This document shows positions 26,984 to 36,275 of a DNA stretch of 64,000 bases, one piece after another (position 1 is the first letter of the stretch; every line of letters starts with the position of its first letter). The stretch spans positions 161,594 to 225,593 of the forward strand of contig NZ_OAOD01000005.1 in assembly GCF_900205925.1 (NCBI RefSeq), given 5' to 3'. The stretch is from Clostridium peptidivorans. Its GTDB lineage: Bacteria; Bacillota; Clostridia; Clostridiales; Clostridiaceae. A model generated the notes under the pieces. It was not told the DNA's origin. It searched no databases and saw nothing but the letters and a program-made list of their open reading frames with translations. The translations under genes and the position numbers were made by a program.

Positions 26984-27622
26984 ATGAAAACTTTACAAAA
27001 TGGACTCTTAGAATTATCTAAGTATCCTTTAACCTTATTAACTCTTGCAGGAGTAATGTTAATAATACTGGCATTTATAAGGCTTAAAAAGGTTACTTTA
27101 ACCGTAAAAATAATTTCTCAAGTAAGTATTGCTCTTGCATTATCTGTAATACTTAACTTATTTAAAATTGTAGAATTGCCTAGTGGAGGAGCTATTACAT
27201 TAGGTGGAATGGTTCCTATTATTCTTTTATCATTATTTTACGGACCTGAAATAGGATTTCTAACTGGTTTCATGTATGGTATATTAAGCTTGATTTTAGG
27301 CCCTTATATACTCCATCCTGTACAGGTATTATTTGATTATCCTCTACCATTTATGGCACTGGGGCTTGCAGGCTTTTTTAGAGACAAAAAATTAATTGCT
27401 ACTATTATAGCTGTATTTGGAAGATTCATATTCCACTTTATTTCAGGTGTAGTATTTTGGGGAAGTACTGCTCCAGAGGGAATGTCCCCTTATTTATATT
27501 CACTTATATATAACGCTTCTTATTTGTCAATGGATGGATTAATTTGCATTATAATACTTGCACTAATTCCTGTTAATCAGATATATTCTATTTTAAATAA
27601 AAACTCAATTCATAGCCATTAA
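26984..27622 (+). CDS. thiT: ThiT, thiamine-binding S component of an ECF transporter
   Basis: An integral membrane substrate-capture protein that works with the shared ECF energizing module (EcfA/A'/T, not in this window). The 212-residue protein has about six spans and the family core GGAITLGGMVPIILLSLFYG, then GPYILHPVQVLFDYPLPFMALG in which W/Y/H/E residues line the thiamine pocket in ThiT. ATG at 26984 has AAAGGAGG 7 bases upstream. Control by the TPP riboswitch confirms the thiamine role. Confidence 0.95.
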   Translation: MKTLQNGLLELSKYPLTLLTLAGVMLIILAFIRLKKVTLTVKIISQVSIALALSVILNLFKIVELPSGGAITLGGMVPIILLSLFYGPEIGFLTGFMYGILSLILGPYILHPVQVLFDYPLPFMALGLAGFFRDKKLIATIIAVFGRFIFHFISGVVFWGSTAPEGMSPYLYSLIYNASYLSMDGLICIIILALIPVNQIYSILNKNSIHSH

Positions 27623-27626
27623 ATCA

Positions 27627-27666
27627 AAAGCATGTAATGATTTTCCATTACATGCTTTTATTATTT
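27627..27666 (+). terminator. Terminator of thiT
   Basis: AAAGCATGTAATG and CATTACATGCTTTT form a 13-base-pair stem followed by ATTATTTTTATT, between the convergent thiT and ferredoxin genes; it can serve both. Confidence 0.85.
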
Positions 27667-27669
27667 TTA

Positions 27670-27861
27670 TTATTCTACTTTTATTGCGTTAGTTGGACAA
27701 CTTCCTTCTGCTTCTTTTGCAGCATCCTCTGAACCTGATGGAACTTCATCTACTACAACTGTTGCTTTTCCAGTACTATCATCCATTTCAAATACATCCC
27801 CAGCTATTGCCGGACATAGTCCACATGCTATACAAAGCTCTTTATCAACATATGCTTGCAT
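27670..27861 (-). CDS. Single-cluster [4Fe-4S] ferredoxin
   Basis: A 63-residue acidic ferredoxin. One cluster is liganded by C10, C13, C16 (CIACGLC) and C55 (CPTNAI); the second cluster motif of clostridial ferredoxins is absent, with AIAGDVFEMDD instead. This is the monocluster type known from Desulfovibrio, Thermotoga and Bacillus. It serves as a low-potential electron carrier with unknown partner. GGAGG precedes ATG 27861. It lies next to mrp but about 110 bases apart. Confidence 0.9.
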   Translation of the reverse strand: MQAYVDKELCIACGLCPAIAGDVFEMDDSTGKATVVVDEVPSGSEDAAKEAEGSCPTNAIKVE

Positions 27862-27975
27862 AATACAATTCCTCCTTTTAATTTGAACTATATATATTTT
27901 ACCCCACTCATCATTCTTTATTACTATTTTATTAAATTTTAAAATTTAAATTTTAGCTCATATTCTAGTATTTAG

Positions 27976-28821
27976 TTACTTACTCAACTTTATAAAATTA
28001 TCTAATAAATTTTGATAATCTTCACTTAATAATACAAATCTTTCTGCTTGACCGCCCTCTAAGCTCTCAGCTAAGTCTAAATTTATAGGCATCTCTGCCA
28101 TTAAAGGTACTCCTAAGTATTTGGCTTGTTCTTCAGCAGATTTCTTGCTAAACACTCTAATTTTTTCACTACATTTATTGCATTGCACATAAGACATATT
28201 TTCTACTACGCCAAATACCTTTACATCCATTTTTTCTGCCATTATTACGACTTTTTTAACTATCATGGATACCATATCTTGAGGTGTAGATACAACCACC
28301 ATTCCTTCTACAGGCATACTTTGCATTATAGTTAATGCTATATCCCCTGTTCCTGGAGGCATATCAATTAAAAGATAATCTAAATCTCCCCAAACTGTAT
28401 CTGAGTACATTTGTTTTAATACGCCAGTTATTACAGGTCCTCTCCATATAACAGGCTGCTCTTCTTCTTCAGTTAAAAGATTTAGTGATATTACCTTTAT
28501 ACCCAAAGATGTTTGAACAGGTATAAATTTTACTTCTTCACTATTTTCTACCTGATGTATTTCTGCTCGTTCTTCATTTATACCAAAAAATCTTGGCATA
28601 GAAGGGCCTGTTATATCTCCATCAAGTACCCCAACTTTAAATCCGGCCTTTTGCAGTTGTACCGCTAAGATGCCAGTTACTGTTGACTTACCTACTCCAC
28701 CTTTACCACTTATTACTCCTATAATATGTTTTATATTTCCGTGCTTTGGTACATCCTTAGAACATGTAGATGAATTACTATTACAGCTTCCTTTGCTAGG
28801 GCAACTATTACAATCACTCAT
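27976..28821 (-). CDS. Mrp/NBP35-family ATP-binding Fe-S cluster carrier
   Basis: A deviant-Walker P-loop ATPase (SGKGGVGKS at residues 38-46, then LLIDMPPGTGD) that assembles or carries Fe-S clusters. It has the C-terminal CxxC pair (VQCNKCSEK) expected to bridge a cluster at the dimer interface, and a Cys-rich N-terminal tail (C4, C7, C13, C20) like NBP35-type members. Length 281 is usual for clostridial copies. It is monocistronic, next to a ferredoxin gene. Confidence 0.9.
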   Translation of the reverse strand: MSDCNSCPSKGSCNSNSSTCSKDVPKHGNIKHIIGVISGKGGVGKSTVTGILAVQLQKAGFKVGVLDGDITGPSMPRFFGINEERAEIHQVENSEEVKFIPVQTSLGIKVISLNLLTEEEEQPVIWRGPVITGVLKQMYSDTVWGDLDYLLIDMPPGTGDIALTIMQSMPVEGMVVVSTPQDMVSMIVKKVVIMAEKMDVKVFGVVENMSYVQCNKCSEKIRVFSKKSAEEQAKYLGVPLMAEMPINLDLAESLEGGQAERFVLLSEDYQNLLDNFIKLSK

Positions 28822-28912
28822 TTCTATTCCTCCTTAATATGCATTATAAAACTTTATTTATTATAGCACTAAAAAAATGTTATAAAAACCCTTATATAAA
28901 TTATATTAATAC

Positions 28913-29755
28913 CTAAAAGTTATTAGGTTTATCTTTAGTTACATTCAAATGCCAACTTCTATTTTCATAGTTTGCCACTACATAATACTCTTCTGTATTT
29001 TTTTCTTCCCTATTATAAAAAGTAATTATACTCTTATACAGTAACCTGTTATACCCCTGTGTTTTAACTGTCATAAGCACATCATACTCCGTAGGATTGC
29101 CTTTTACCAGTTCTCCATTTATATTTTTATCATTTAATTTGTTTTTAAAGTCTTCTAAATCTGTAGATAAAATAAATTTTGCAATTTCTCTATCTTCGTC
29201 TAAATTCACTCCTATTTTTTTTGTTGTTCCTGTATCCTTTATATAACTATTTAAGGTTTTTATAAGTGAACCGTAATATATATCTGTAAAATCCTTAGGA
29301 ATTCTTATATTCCAAAAACTTTTTATGATATCATTATCTATTCTTTTTGATACAATATAAATCTTATCATCACTATAAAGATTACCACCGCTTTTTTTAT
29401 CTAATCCTGCAACATAATTAAATTTATGTACTTTATCATGCGCCTCATGCATTTCAAATATATAATCTGGCTGAAGAGTAGACTTTTCTTTCACTTCCTT
29501 TGCAGAAGATAGTATATCATATAATTCATTTATTACATTTTTATCTGTTACTACAAATCTATATCCTTGGTCTCGAGTATTTTGTATTACTATTTTTTGC
29601 ACTTTATTTTGTTTTATATATTCAAAATCCGTATTTTTCACTCCTAATTTTACCTTCGTATTTTCTAATGTATTACATCCTGAAAAAAGAGTACTTATTA
29701 AGATACACGTAATAATCATAGCTTTAAATCGAAAAAACTTTTTTAACTTTATCAA
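28913..29755 (-). CDS. Unrecognised lipoprotein
   Basis: A 280-residue predicted lipoprotein: basic start MIKLKKFFRFK, hydrophobic core, lipobox TLFSGC (Cys near residue 27). The mature part has no motif I recognise, and alternates charged segments such as KIVIQNTRDQGYRFVVTD that suggest a beta-rich fold. It is encoded 17 bases downstream of lgt, the enzyme that lipidates such proteins, so the two are probably co-transcribed. Function not assigned. Confidence 0.6.
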   Translation of the reverse strand: MIKLKKFFRFKAMIITCILISTLFSGCNTLENTKVKLGVKNTDFEYIKQNKVQKIVIQNTRDQGYRFVVTDKNVINELYDILSSAKEVKEKSTLQPDYIFEMHEAHDKVHKFNYVAGLDKKSGGNLYSDDKIYIVSKRIDNDIIKSFWNIRIPKDFTDIYYGSLIKTLNSYIKDTGTTKKIGVNLDEDREIAKFILSTDLEDFKNKLNDKNINGELVKGNPTEYDVLMTVKTQGYNRLLYKSIITFYNREEKNTEEYYVVANYENRSWHLNVTKDKPNNF

Positions 29756-29772
29756 CTTCTTAACCTCCTAGG

Positions 29773-30534
29773 TTAATTATTAAAACTTACTTTAGGCTTT
29801 CTTATATTAAATAAAACTATACCAAGTATCAATGTAAAAATACTTATGAATTGTGATGTAGATAATATTGAAACTGTGCCTCTTGGGTCTCCTCTAAACA
29901 TCTCTACTATTATTCTTCCTATACTATAAATTATTATATATAACGCAAAGGTATTTCCCTTCTTATTTTTTCTTTTATCATACCAAAGTAAAAATATTAC
30001 TAATAAAAAATCAAATATAGATGAATAAATTTGTGTAGGATGAATATGTACTCCTGAAGGTGCAAACGGCGAATTGTTAAATACAATCCCTATAGGAAGG
30101 TCTGTAGGTCTTCCATAACAACACCCTGCAAGCAAGCATCCTATTCTTCCAAAACCTTGTGCTAAAGGTATTGAAGGTATTATTAAATCAAAAGTATCTA
30201 GAGTATCCCACTTTTTTCTTTTACAATAAAAAAATATTGATATAGCCCCTCCAATTATAGAACCATATATAACAAAGCCGCTTCCCACATCCTTTAACAA
30301 AGAAGGGTCTTCTATAATATTTCTCATTTCAGTTATTATGTATAAAAGCTTACCTCCAGCTATTCCTGAAGCTATAGCTATTAAAGACATGTTATAGATA
30401 TCATCTTCATTATACTTACTATTCTTTTTTACTCTTGAACTTAAAAGTAGCAAAGCAGCTAATATACCTATAGCTATCATTGTACCATATCCATAAATTG
30501 GCCTTGAAAATAATTCAAATAATACTGGCCTCAC
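29773..30534 (-). CDS. lgt: Prolipoprotein diacylglyceryl transferase
   Basis: Membrane enzyme that moves diacylglycerol from phosphatidylglycerol onto the lipobox cysteine of prolipoproteins. The Lgt signature is present as GFGRIGCLLAGCCYGRPT, with the HPTQIYSS segment and a C-terminal GRIIVEMFRGD that carry the other conserved residues. About seven spans, length 253. Followed by a lipoprotein gene; preceded by the terminator at 30591-30618. Confidence 0.95.
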   Translation of the reverse strand: MRPVLFELFSRPIYGYGTMIAIGILAALLLLSSRVKKNSKYNEDDIYNMSLIAIASGIAGGKLLYIITEMRNIIEDPSLLKDVGSGFVIYGSIIGGAISIFFYCKRKKWDTLDTFDLIIPSIPLAQGFGRIGCLLAGCCYGRPTDLPIGIVFNNSPFAPSGVHIHPTQIYSSIFDFLLVIFLLWYDKRKNKKGNTFALYIIIYSIGRIIVEMFRGDPRGTVSILSTSQFISIFTLILGIVLFNIRKPKVSFNN

Positions 30535-30581
30535 TTTTTATCACCTCCATTAAGCATTATTATAGCATATAAATATATTTA

Positions 30582-30618
30582 TAAAAAATAAGCTGGTCTA
30601 TAAAATAATAGACCAGCT
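30582..30618 (-). terminator. Terminator downstream of the 206-residue envelope protein gene
   Basis: AGCTGGTCTA and TAGACCAGCT (10 pairs, 8-base loop), followed on the minus strand by TATTTTTTAT. It separates this gene from lgt. Confidence 0.85.
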
Positions 30619-31239
30619 CTACCCTGTTTTTAATGTTTCCACTATAGCTTTAAATATAGTGGGCATATTTTCCTTGAAGTTATCTTCTCTTGTAAAGAAA
30701 GAAAATCTTATAAATTTACTCTTATCCGGAATAAAATATTCAAATGCCCTATATTTTGTATCTTGTGAATTTATCAAAGAATACTCAACATAATATGCAT
30801 CCTTACCATTAATTTTTACATTAGATAACTTATATCCTTCTATAACATTTTGTTTAGAAGATATATCCTTACTTCTTTCTATAAAAGTTTTCAGGTCTTG
30901 ATTTAAATTCCATATTTCTGCAAAACCATATACTTTAAAATCCTTAGCTTGAAAATCGTTATGATATATTATCTCTTCTCCTCCAAAATCCCTTTTTTCT
31001 GAAATCCAATCATAAGGAAGCTTATATGTTACCTTACCATTTAAAGCAGAATACTCCTTTAAAGAATTTATATTACTTTGCATAAGGGAGGTTAGCTTTA
31101 TACTATCTTTAAATATACTTTGAATACCAAACATTGTTATCATAAGTCCTATTATAATTACGGTGACGCCTAATCTTTTTTTATTTACTATTATAAGTCT
31201 CATACCTTCAAACCTTAAAAGGTTATCACTCACCTCCAC
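30619..31239 (-). CDS. Unrecognised membrane-anchored extracytoplasmic protein
   Basis: One hydrophobic segment (LGVTVIIIGLMITMFGI) near the N-terminus anchors a domain of about 150 residues with TYKLPYDWIS, FKVYGFAEIWNLN and GKDAYYVEYSLI, a pattern seen in PsbP-like or DUF-type secreted domains, but I cannot name a family with confidence. The start is uncertain: GTG at 31239 or ATG at 31203 (193 aa), the latter fitting the hydrophobic segment better. It has its own terminator. Confidence 0.55.
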   Translation of the reverse strand: MEVSDNLLRFEGMRLIIVNKKRLGVTVIIIGLMITMFGIQSIFKDSIKLTSLMQSNINSLKEYSALNGKVTYKLPYDWISEKRDFGGEEIIYHNDFQAKDFKVYGFAEIWNLNQDLKTFIERSKDISSKQNVIEGYKLSNVKINGKDAYYVEYSLINSQDTKYRAFEYFIPDKSKFIRFSFFTREDNFKENMPTIFKAIVETLKTG

Positions 31240-31306
31240 ATACTTTACTAATAATAAAATATATGTGAAGAAAGCTATATTTATTAATTTTTATGAAAAA
31301 TATTTA

Positions 31307-31336
31307 ATATAAAAAGGTATGCAAATTTGCATACCT
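31307..31336 (-). terminator. Terminator of the acidic-linker protein gene
   Basis: GGTATGCAAA / TTTGCATACC palindrome (31316-31335) overlaps the stop codon and is followed on the minus strand by TTTTTATATT. Confidence 0.8.
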
Positions 31337-32540
31337 ACTTTACAGGAATAAGAATAGTTGATTTTCTAAAATCATAAAACATTAACCAATATCCTTCATC
31401 TTCTTTTCCCTTACATGGAACCCAAGTAACAAATCCAGATTTACCTCCATAAGGCTGATCACATTTATTTCTTCTTCCCGGAATAGCATAAACTAAGCAC
31501 TTTAACTTTCCATCCCTATCGCATTTATATCCCAATGAGAAATACCCATGTCTTCTAATGTAAGGATAATAATTCATCATAGGATAGTATATAACTGCAT
31601 ACTTATTATAATCCTTCAATCCACGCATATTATTAATATCTTTTATAGGAATTCTATACCATTTACATCTTTTTATTTCTGATATATCCTTTATCTCATT
31701 ATAATCTCTAACTAAATTTTTGAAAAACTCTCCTGTTCTTCCTTTTGGTAAATCATCTTTATCCCTAAACAATTCCTCATCTATATGTTCATTTATAACT
31801 TCTATATCTTCGATTACCTTTTGTTCTGCTTCTTCCTCTAATCTAACCTTTACATCATCATCTGTATCTTCTGATTTAAGCTCTTTATTATCTTCTATAA
31901 CTTCAGGTTCATTTTTTACACATTCATCTGTCCTAACCTTTTCCTCATCTTTTATAACTTCTTCCGTAACATTTGATTCTTCTGCTAAGTTTTCTCTACT
32001 GTCCTCTTCCTTAACTATTATATTTTCTTCTCTTTTAGCCGTTTCAATATTTTCCTCATATTTGTCAAATATATTCTTTTCTTCTGAAACATCCTCATCC
32101 ACTCTTGTTTTTCCTTCTAACAACAAAAATTCCTTCCATTTTGGAACATCAGTGGTTAAGAATCCGCTAAGTACAGGCACTATGTTTTTATCAGGAAGTT
32201 TAACTATTGCTGCTCCTATTACGTTTTCTACATTTAATCCTACATATGCTATATCTTCTATAGGATATTCATGGGAAACATCGGTTCTTCCATAATCATC
32301 TATGTTTAATTCTCCTACCTTAATTATTTTGTTTCCATTTTTCTTTCCTGAAACTAGTGCCATAAAGTAAGGTGTGGTTTCCTTTTTTAAATTTTGTACA
32401 TAATAAGAAACCTTACATTTATTATTTTTCACTTCAAGTTTTACATAACCTGTAGGAGGTTTATCGGAAGCTATAGCAAAACCCTTTTCGTCTTCCTGAA
32501 GTATTATAAAGTATCTACTATAATTCTTTTTCTGTACCAA
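31335..32540 (-). CDS. Conserved clostridial protein with two domains joined by a long acidic linker
   Basis: An N-terminal domain of about 145 residues (FIILQEDEKGFAIASDKPPTGYVKLEV...) and a C-terminal domain of about 125 residues rich in aromatics (YYPMMNYYPYIRRHGYFSLGY ... GYWLMFYDFRKSTI) flank roughly 130 residues made mostly of Glu, Asp, Lys and Val. There is no signal peptide or membrane span. I recall similar proteins only from clostridia and know no function; a spore or coat role is possible but not supported by anything here. Gene is monocistronic. Confidence 0.6.
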   Translation of the reverse strand: MVQKKNYSRYFIILQEDEKGFAIASDKPPTGYVKLEVKNNKCKVSYYVQNLKKETTPYFMALVSGKKNGNKIIKVGELNIDDYGRTDVSHEYPIEDIAYVGLNVENVIGAAIVKLPDKNIVPVLSGFLTTDVPKWKEFLLLEGKTRVDEDVSEEKNIFDKYEENIETAKREENIIVKEEDSRENLAEESNVTEEVIKDEEKVRTDECVKNEPEVIEDNKELKSEDTDDDVKVRLEEEAEQKVIEDIEVINEHIDEELFRDKDDLPKGRTGEFFKNLVRDYNEIKDISEIKRCKWYRIPIKDINNMRGLKDYNKYAVIYYPMMNYYPYIRRHGYFSLGYKCDRDGKLKCLVYAIPGRRNKCDQPYGGKSGFVTWVPCKGKEDEGYWLMFYDFRKSTILIPVK

Positions 32541-32628
32541 TTAACGTACCCCCATATATTATATTCATTATAATATATGAGGTACTATTCAAAAAGTGAC
32601 CATTTAACATAAAACTTATAATTTTTTT

Positions 32629-33462
32629 TTACTTATATCTATGTATGCAGTTGGAAAGATTGGCAAATTCATATATTGAGAGCGTCTCTCCTCTTCTTTT
32701 AGGATCTATATCACATTCCTGTAACGCATTTTCTAATAAGTCTTTACTAAATCCTAAGCTTTTAAGAGCATTCCAAAGTGTTTTTCTTCTCATATTAAAC
32801 GAAGCTCTTATAATTTTAAAAAATAATTTCTCATCATCTACCTTCACTCTTGGACCATCTAATTTGTTAAGTCTTATTACTGATGAATCCACTTTAGGCC
32901 TTGGTATAAAAGAGGATGGTGATACTTTTCTAACCAACTCAGTGTCACAATAATATTGAACTAACAATGATAATGCTCCATATTCCTTGGTGCTTGGCTT
33001 TGCATCAATTCTCTCTGCCACTTCCTTTTGAATCATTATTGTTAAGGACTTAAATTTATATCCCTCTGTAAGAAGCTTTACAATTATAGGTGTAGTTACA
33101 TAGTATGGCAAATTTGCCACAAGCTTTACAGACTTTTCTTCTCCAATTATTTCATCAAAATTTACCTTTAATGCATCTTTATTTACTAACTCAAAATTTT
33201 CAAATTCCTTTAATTCTTCATTTAATATTGGTATTAAATCCTTATCTAATTCTATTGCACATACCTTTTTTGCTACTTGAAGTAGTTCCTTTGTAAGAGT
33301 TCCAACTCCAGGTCCTATTTCTATTATAAAATCATCATTATTTACTTCTGCACCTGTCACTATATCTCTTAAAACTTGATCATCTATTAAAAAATTTTGG
33401 CCTAAACTTTTTGAAAACTTAAAGTTATACTTATTTACTATTTGTTGTGTGGTATTATCCAT
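32629..33462 (-). CDS. rsmA: 16S rRNA (adenine1518-N6/adenine1519-N6)-dimethyltransferase
   Basis: KsgA/RsmA dimethylates two adenosines at the 3' end of 16S rRNA. Motifs: [16 protein letters not shown]-binding [11 protein letters not shown], catalytic [10 protein letters not shown], and the C-terminal helical domain with [10 protein letters not shown]. Length 277 is standard. Its ATG overlaps the rnmV stop by 8 bases, matching the ksgA-rnmV pairing of B. subtilis. Confidence 0.96.
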   Translation of the reverse strand: MDNTTQQIVNKYNFKFSKSLGQNFLIDDQVLRDIVTGAEVNNDDFIIEIGPGVGTLTKELLQVAKKVCAIELDKDLIPILNEELKEFENFELVNKDALKVNFDEIIGEEKSVKLVANLPYYVTTPIIVKLLTEGYKFKSLTIMIQKEVAERIDAKPSTKEYGALSLLVQYYCDTELVRKVSPSSFIPRPKVDSSVIRLNKLDGPRVKVDDEKLFFKIIRASFNMRRKTLWNALKSLGFSKDLLENALQECDIDPKRRGETLSIYEFANLSNCIHRYK

Positions 33463-34006
33463 TATTATTCTCCCTTTCCATTTGTTTAATTGCCTCTATA
33501 AATTCTTCCTTTGTTATTCCATAATTATTTAATCTAATAACAAATTGACTAGTATTACAATACCCTATTCTTAATATCTTGCCAAGCTTATCTCTTCTGT
33601 CTTTAGCATTATTATTTCCAGTTAGCTTAAAGAAAATTAAATCTTGTAACGTAAATTCTTCTCTCTTCTCTTTAATTTCACATTTAACTGAATTTAACGC
33701 TTTTATTATAACCTCTGGAGTTGCATTTTCTACTCCTATATCCCCATTCTTTGTTCCCTCATCTTCTGATATGTAAGCATGCTTTACACCTGGAACTTTT
33801 CTTGATATTAAATTTCTTATCTTTTGACCAGCATAATCTGGATCTGTAAGAACTATTACTCCCTGTCTTCTCTGAGCTTCTTTTATTCTCTCTATAACCC
33901 TTGCGTTTATACCAAATCCACCCACAGCAATTATTTCTGCGTCCACTGCCTTTTTCACTGCAGTAATATCATCTCTTCCTTCTACCACTATTACTTCTTT
34001 AATCAT
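33455..34006 (-). CDS. rnmV: Ribonuclease M5 (5S rRNA maturation)
   Basis: A Toprim-domain endonuclease that trims precursor 5S rRNA. The Toprim motifs are VVVEGRDD at the N-terminus and [12 protein letters not shown], followed by the family segment VPGVKHAYI. The 183-residue length is normal. It lies between yabE and rsmA as in bacilli. The 5S rRNA substrate gene is itself at the right edge of this window. Confidence 0.95.
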   Translation of the reverse strand: MIKEVIVVEGRDDITAVKKAVDAEIIAVGGFGINARVIERIKEAQRRQGVIVLTDPDYAGQKIRNLISRKVPGVKHAYISEDEGTKNGDIGVENATPEVIIKALNSVKCEIKEKREEFTLQDLIFFKLTGNNNAKDRRDKLGKILRIGYCNTSQFVIRLNNYGITKEEFIEAIKQMERENNNG

Positions 34007-34021
34007 TTTTTCCTCCTAAAA

Positions 34022-34050
34022 GTATAAAAATAGGAGCCATAGGCTCCCTT
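34022..34050 (-). terminator. Terminator of yabE
   Basis: GGGAGCC-TAT-GGCTCCT hairpin right after the yabE stop codon, followed on the minus strand by ATTTTTATAC, just before rnmV. Confidence 0.8.
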
Positions 34051-35084
34051 TAATTAATTATATAAATATTTACGTATCTAGCTCCCCAATTTCTAGCTTC
34101 ATCAAGCGTATTAAAGAAAAGATCTACCTTGTTTCCTTTAATTGCAAGTCCAGTGTCTGCAGCAATTGCATACCCATAGCCTTCTATATATAACTTAGTA
34201 CCTAGCGGAATTACTCTTGGATCCACCGCTACAGTACTTGTTCCATTAGCATCTCTTACCGCAACCATACCAGATGCAGTAATAGCCGTTCCATGGTCTT
34301 TTCTAGGTGAATATGCTGTAGATCTAACACTTATTATCCTTTTAGCACCTTCACTACTTGCTCCACGAGAAGCAGAATGCTGAGATACTGGTTGTACCTT
34401 AGGCTTTGTTCCCATAGCCACTACCTTTTGAACAGGCTTTTTAGTTACTGCTTCACTTATAACCTTTCTTGAAACTTCTTTTCCATTTTCATAAGTAACC
34501 TTAGTAGTTACTGACTTTTCTCCAGCCTTTCCAGACTGAACTAACTTTTGCTTACCTTTTTCTAAACCACCGTCATTTTTTGTAACTGTTGAATAAGCTA
34601 AAGGTTTTGCTTCTTTAATGGTCTTAGTTTCAACTCTGATTATGGTAACTTTTAAGTCCTCTTCTAGTGGCTGGTCATTTGATGGCAATACCTTATCAGT
34701 TTCATTAACTTTTATTCCCTCTGCCTTAAGCATAGATTCCACATCACTTTCTGCAGAGTTCATAGTTAATGTCTTTCCATCTACTTCAACCTGTACATCC
34801 ATTGATTTTTTAATATATATCTTATCTTGATTTTTCACTTTACTGTCAACACCAATTGACGTCTTATCCTTTGGTCCTAATATTATGTTATTGGATATTA
34901 AAACATCATTTACAGTATGTCTAAAAGTAGTTATCTTGTTCTCTTTCCCGTCAATATAAACATAAACTGTTTTCCTTGTATTACCTACAAATATAGTTAT
35001 GCCTATTACTACTAATAATACAAGAAATGCTGCCTTAGGACCATTGGAAAAATAATTTTTTAGATACTTTTTTACCTTTTCCAT
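34050..35084 (-). CDS. yabE: YabE-type wall protein: DUF348 repeats, G5 domain, 3D domain
   Basis: A membrane-anchored extracytoplasmic protein: one N-terminal span (AFLVLLVVIGITIFVG), DUF348 repeats (KTVYVYIDGKENKITTFRHTV; MDVQVEVDGKTLTM), a G5-like segment, and a C-terminal 3D domain with its conserved aspartates (AVDPRVIPLGTKLYIEGYG, AADTGLAIKGNKVDLF). It resembles Rpf/Sps-type lytic enzymes that cleave peptidoglycan glycan strands, and in bacilli sits next to rnmV as here. ATG 35084 lies 8 bases after GGGGGG; TTG 35090 and GTG 35087 are alternatives. Confidence 0.88.
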   Translation of the reverse strand: MEKVKKYLKNYFSNGPKAAFLVLLVVIGITIFVGNTRKTVYVYIDGKENKITTFRHTVNDVLISNNIILGPKDKTSIGVDSKVKNQDKIYIKKSMDVQVEVDGKTLTMNSAESDVESMLKAEGIKVNETDKVLPSNDQPLEEDLKVTIIRVETKTIKEAKPLAYSTVTKNDGGLEKGKQKLVQSGKAGEKSVTTKVTYENGKEVSRKVISEAVTKKPVQKVVAMGTKPKVQPVSQHSASRGASSEGAKRIISVRSTAYSPRKDHGTAITASGMVAVRDANGTSTVAVDPRVIPLGTKLYIEGYGYAIAADTGLAIKGNKVDLFFNTLDEARNWGARYVNIYIIN

Positions 35085-35125
35085 CACCAAAACCCCCCTT
35101 TGGCAAAATACACAAACATTTGACT

Positions 35126-35154
35126 ATTATAATTTACTTGGTTCATTTTGTCAA
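35126..35154 (-). promoter_or_regulatory. SigA promoter of yabE
   Basis: TTGACA (35149-35154) and TATAAT (35126-35131) on the minus strand with a 17-base spacer, about 40 bases upstream of the start codon. The rest of the 35091-35378 gap shows no convincing ORF. Confidence 0.8.
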
Positions 35155-35378
35155 ATTAATGTGCCTTGACCGTCTAAAATGCAACATTGTGCATAAAAAC
35201 TTTATAAAAATTAATGATAGCGTTTTAACTTAATAAAGACAGTCACCTTGATGGATATGATGGATTTCATGGTAAAATATGTTGATATCATTATATTATA
35301 TATATCTTTAAATTATTACCATTCCCTGTAGGTATTGAAAGTTATCTAATTTTTCTATAAACAAATTTTACACTATTA

Positions 35379-36143
35379 TTATATTTTTAGCAACTTCCTC
35401 ACATTGGAAATAACCTGATTTCCAATTTCTTCCTCACTCATATTTCTTATTTCTGCCATTTTTTCTATTATGTGTTTTATGTAATCTGATCTGTTCCTCT
35501 CTCCTCTAAAAGGAGTCGGTGCCATATACGGACAGTCTGTTTCAACTAATATTTTATCATCTGGAACTACCTTAGCTACATCTAAGATTTTCTTTGCGTT
35601 TTTAAATGTTACTACTCCAGTAAATCCTATATAATAACCTAAGCTTAGGCATTCCCTTGCAAATTCTACACTTCCTGAAAAGCAGTGTACTACCCCTATT
35701 ACCTCTGGAAACATTTTCATTATGTCTAGAGTATCCTTATGTGCATCCCTATCATGTATTACCACGGGTAAATTTAATTCTTTAGCTAATTTCATTTGTT
35801 TTATAAAAGTTTCTTTCTGTACTTCCTTTGGTGGATTTTGATCCCAATAATAATCTAATCCTATTTCTCCTATAGCTTTAACCTTTGGTGACTTAGCCAA
35901 TTCTCTTATTTTATATATAGTATTATCATTTACCTCATCTGCGTGTTCTGGATGAATTCCTACCGCTGCATAAAAAAAATCATAAGTTTCTGATAAATCA
36001 ACCGAACTTACAGCTCCCTCTAATGAGGAGCCACAATTTAATACACCTATTACATTATTATTTTTAAGTTCCTCTATTAATTTTTCTCTATCTTCATCAA
36101 ATGAACAGTCATCATAATGAGCATGAGAATCAAAAATGTACAT
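35379..36143 (-). CDS. tatD: TatD-family metal-dependent deoxyribonuclease
   Basis: TIM-barrel hydrolase with the family metal ligands: DSHAHYD near the start, GEIGLDYYWD, VIHDRDAHKDT, VVHCFSGS and ETDCPYMAPTP. TatD proteins have 3'-5' exonuclease activity on DNA and roles in D-aminoacyl-tRNA or damage processing. Length 254 is standard. It lies downstream of metG as in B. subtilis (yabD after metS). Confidence 0.93.
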   Translation of the reverse strand: MYIFDSHAHYDDCSFDEDREKLIEELKNNNVIGVLNCGSSLEGAVSSVDLSETYDFFYAAVGIHPEHADEVNDNTIYKIRELAKSPKVKAIGEIGLDYYWDQNPPKEVQKETFIKQMKLAKELNLPVVIHDRDAHKDTLDIMKMFPEVIGVVHCFSGSVEFARECLSLGYYIGFTGVVTFKNAKKILDVAKVVPDDKILVETDCPYMAPTPFRGERNRSDYIKHIIEKMAEIRNMSEEEIGNQVISNVRKLLKI

Positions 36144-36228
36144 ATTCTATCTCCTTTAAAAATATTTATCTTAAAATTATACCATATTTTAATTCTTGTA
36201 TACATTCTTACTAAAAGCTTTAAGTATT

Positions 36229-36264
36229 AAAAAGTCCAGAGTCAATTATAACTCTGAACCTTTT
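36229..36264 (-). terminator. Imperfect hairpin downstream of metG
   Basis: AAAAGGTTCAGAGTT ... GACTCTGGACTTTTT pairs with mismatches around an AT-rich loop, directly after metG, with a T run on the minus strand. Confidence 0.5.
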
Positions 36265-36275
36265 AATAACTAAAA

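Noticed and set aside
31720..32295. Long Ser-rich plus-strand ORF
   Set aside because: It is the antisense of the Glu/Asp-rich linker of the real minus-strand gene, whose GAA/GAT codons give TTC/ATC/TCT in reverse.
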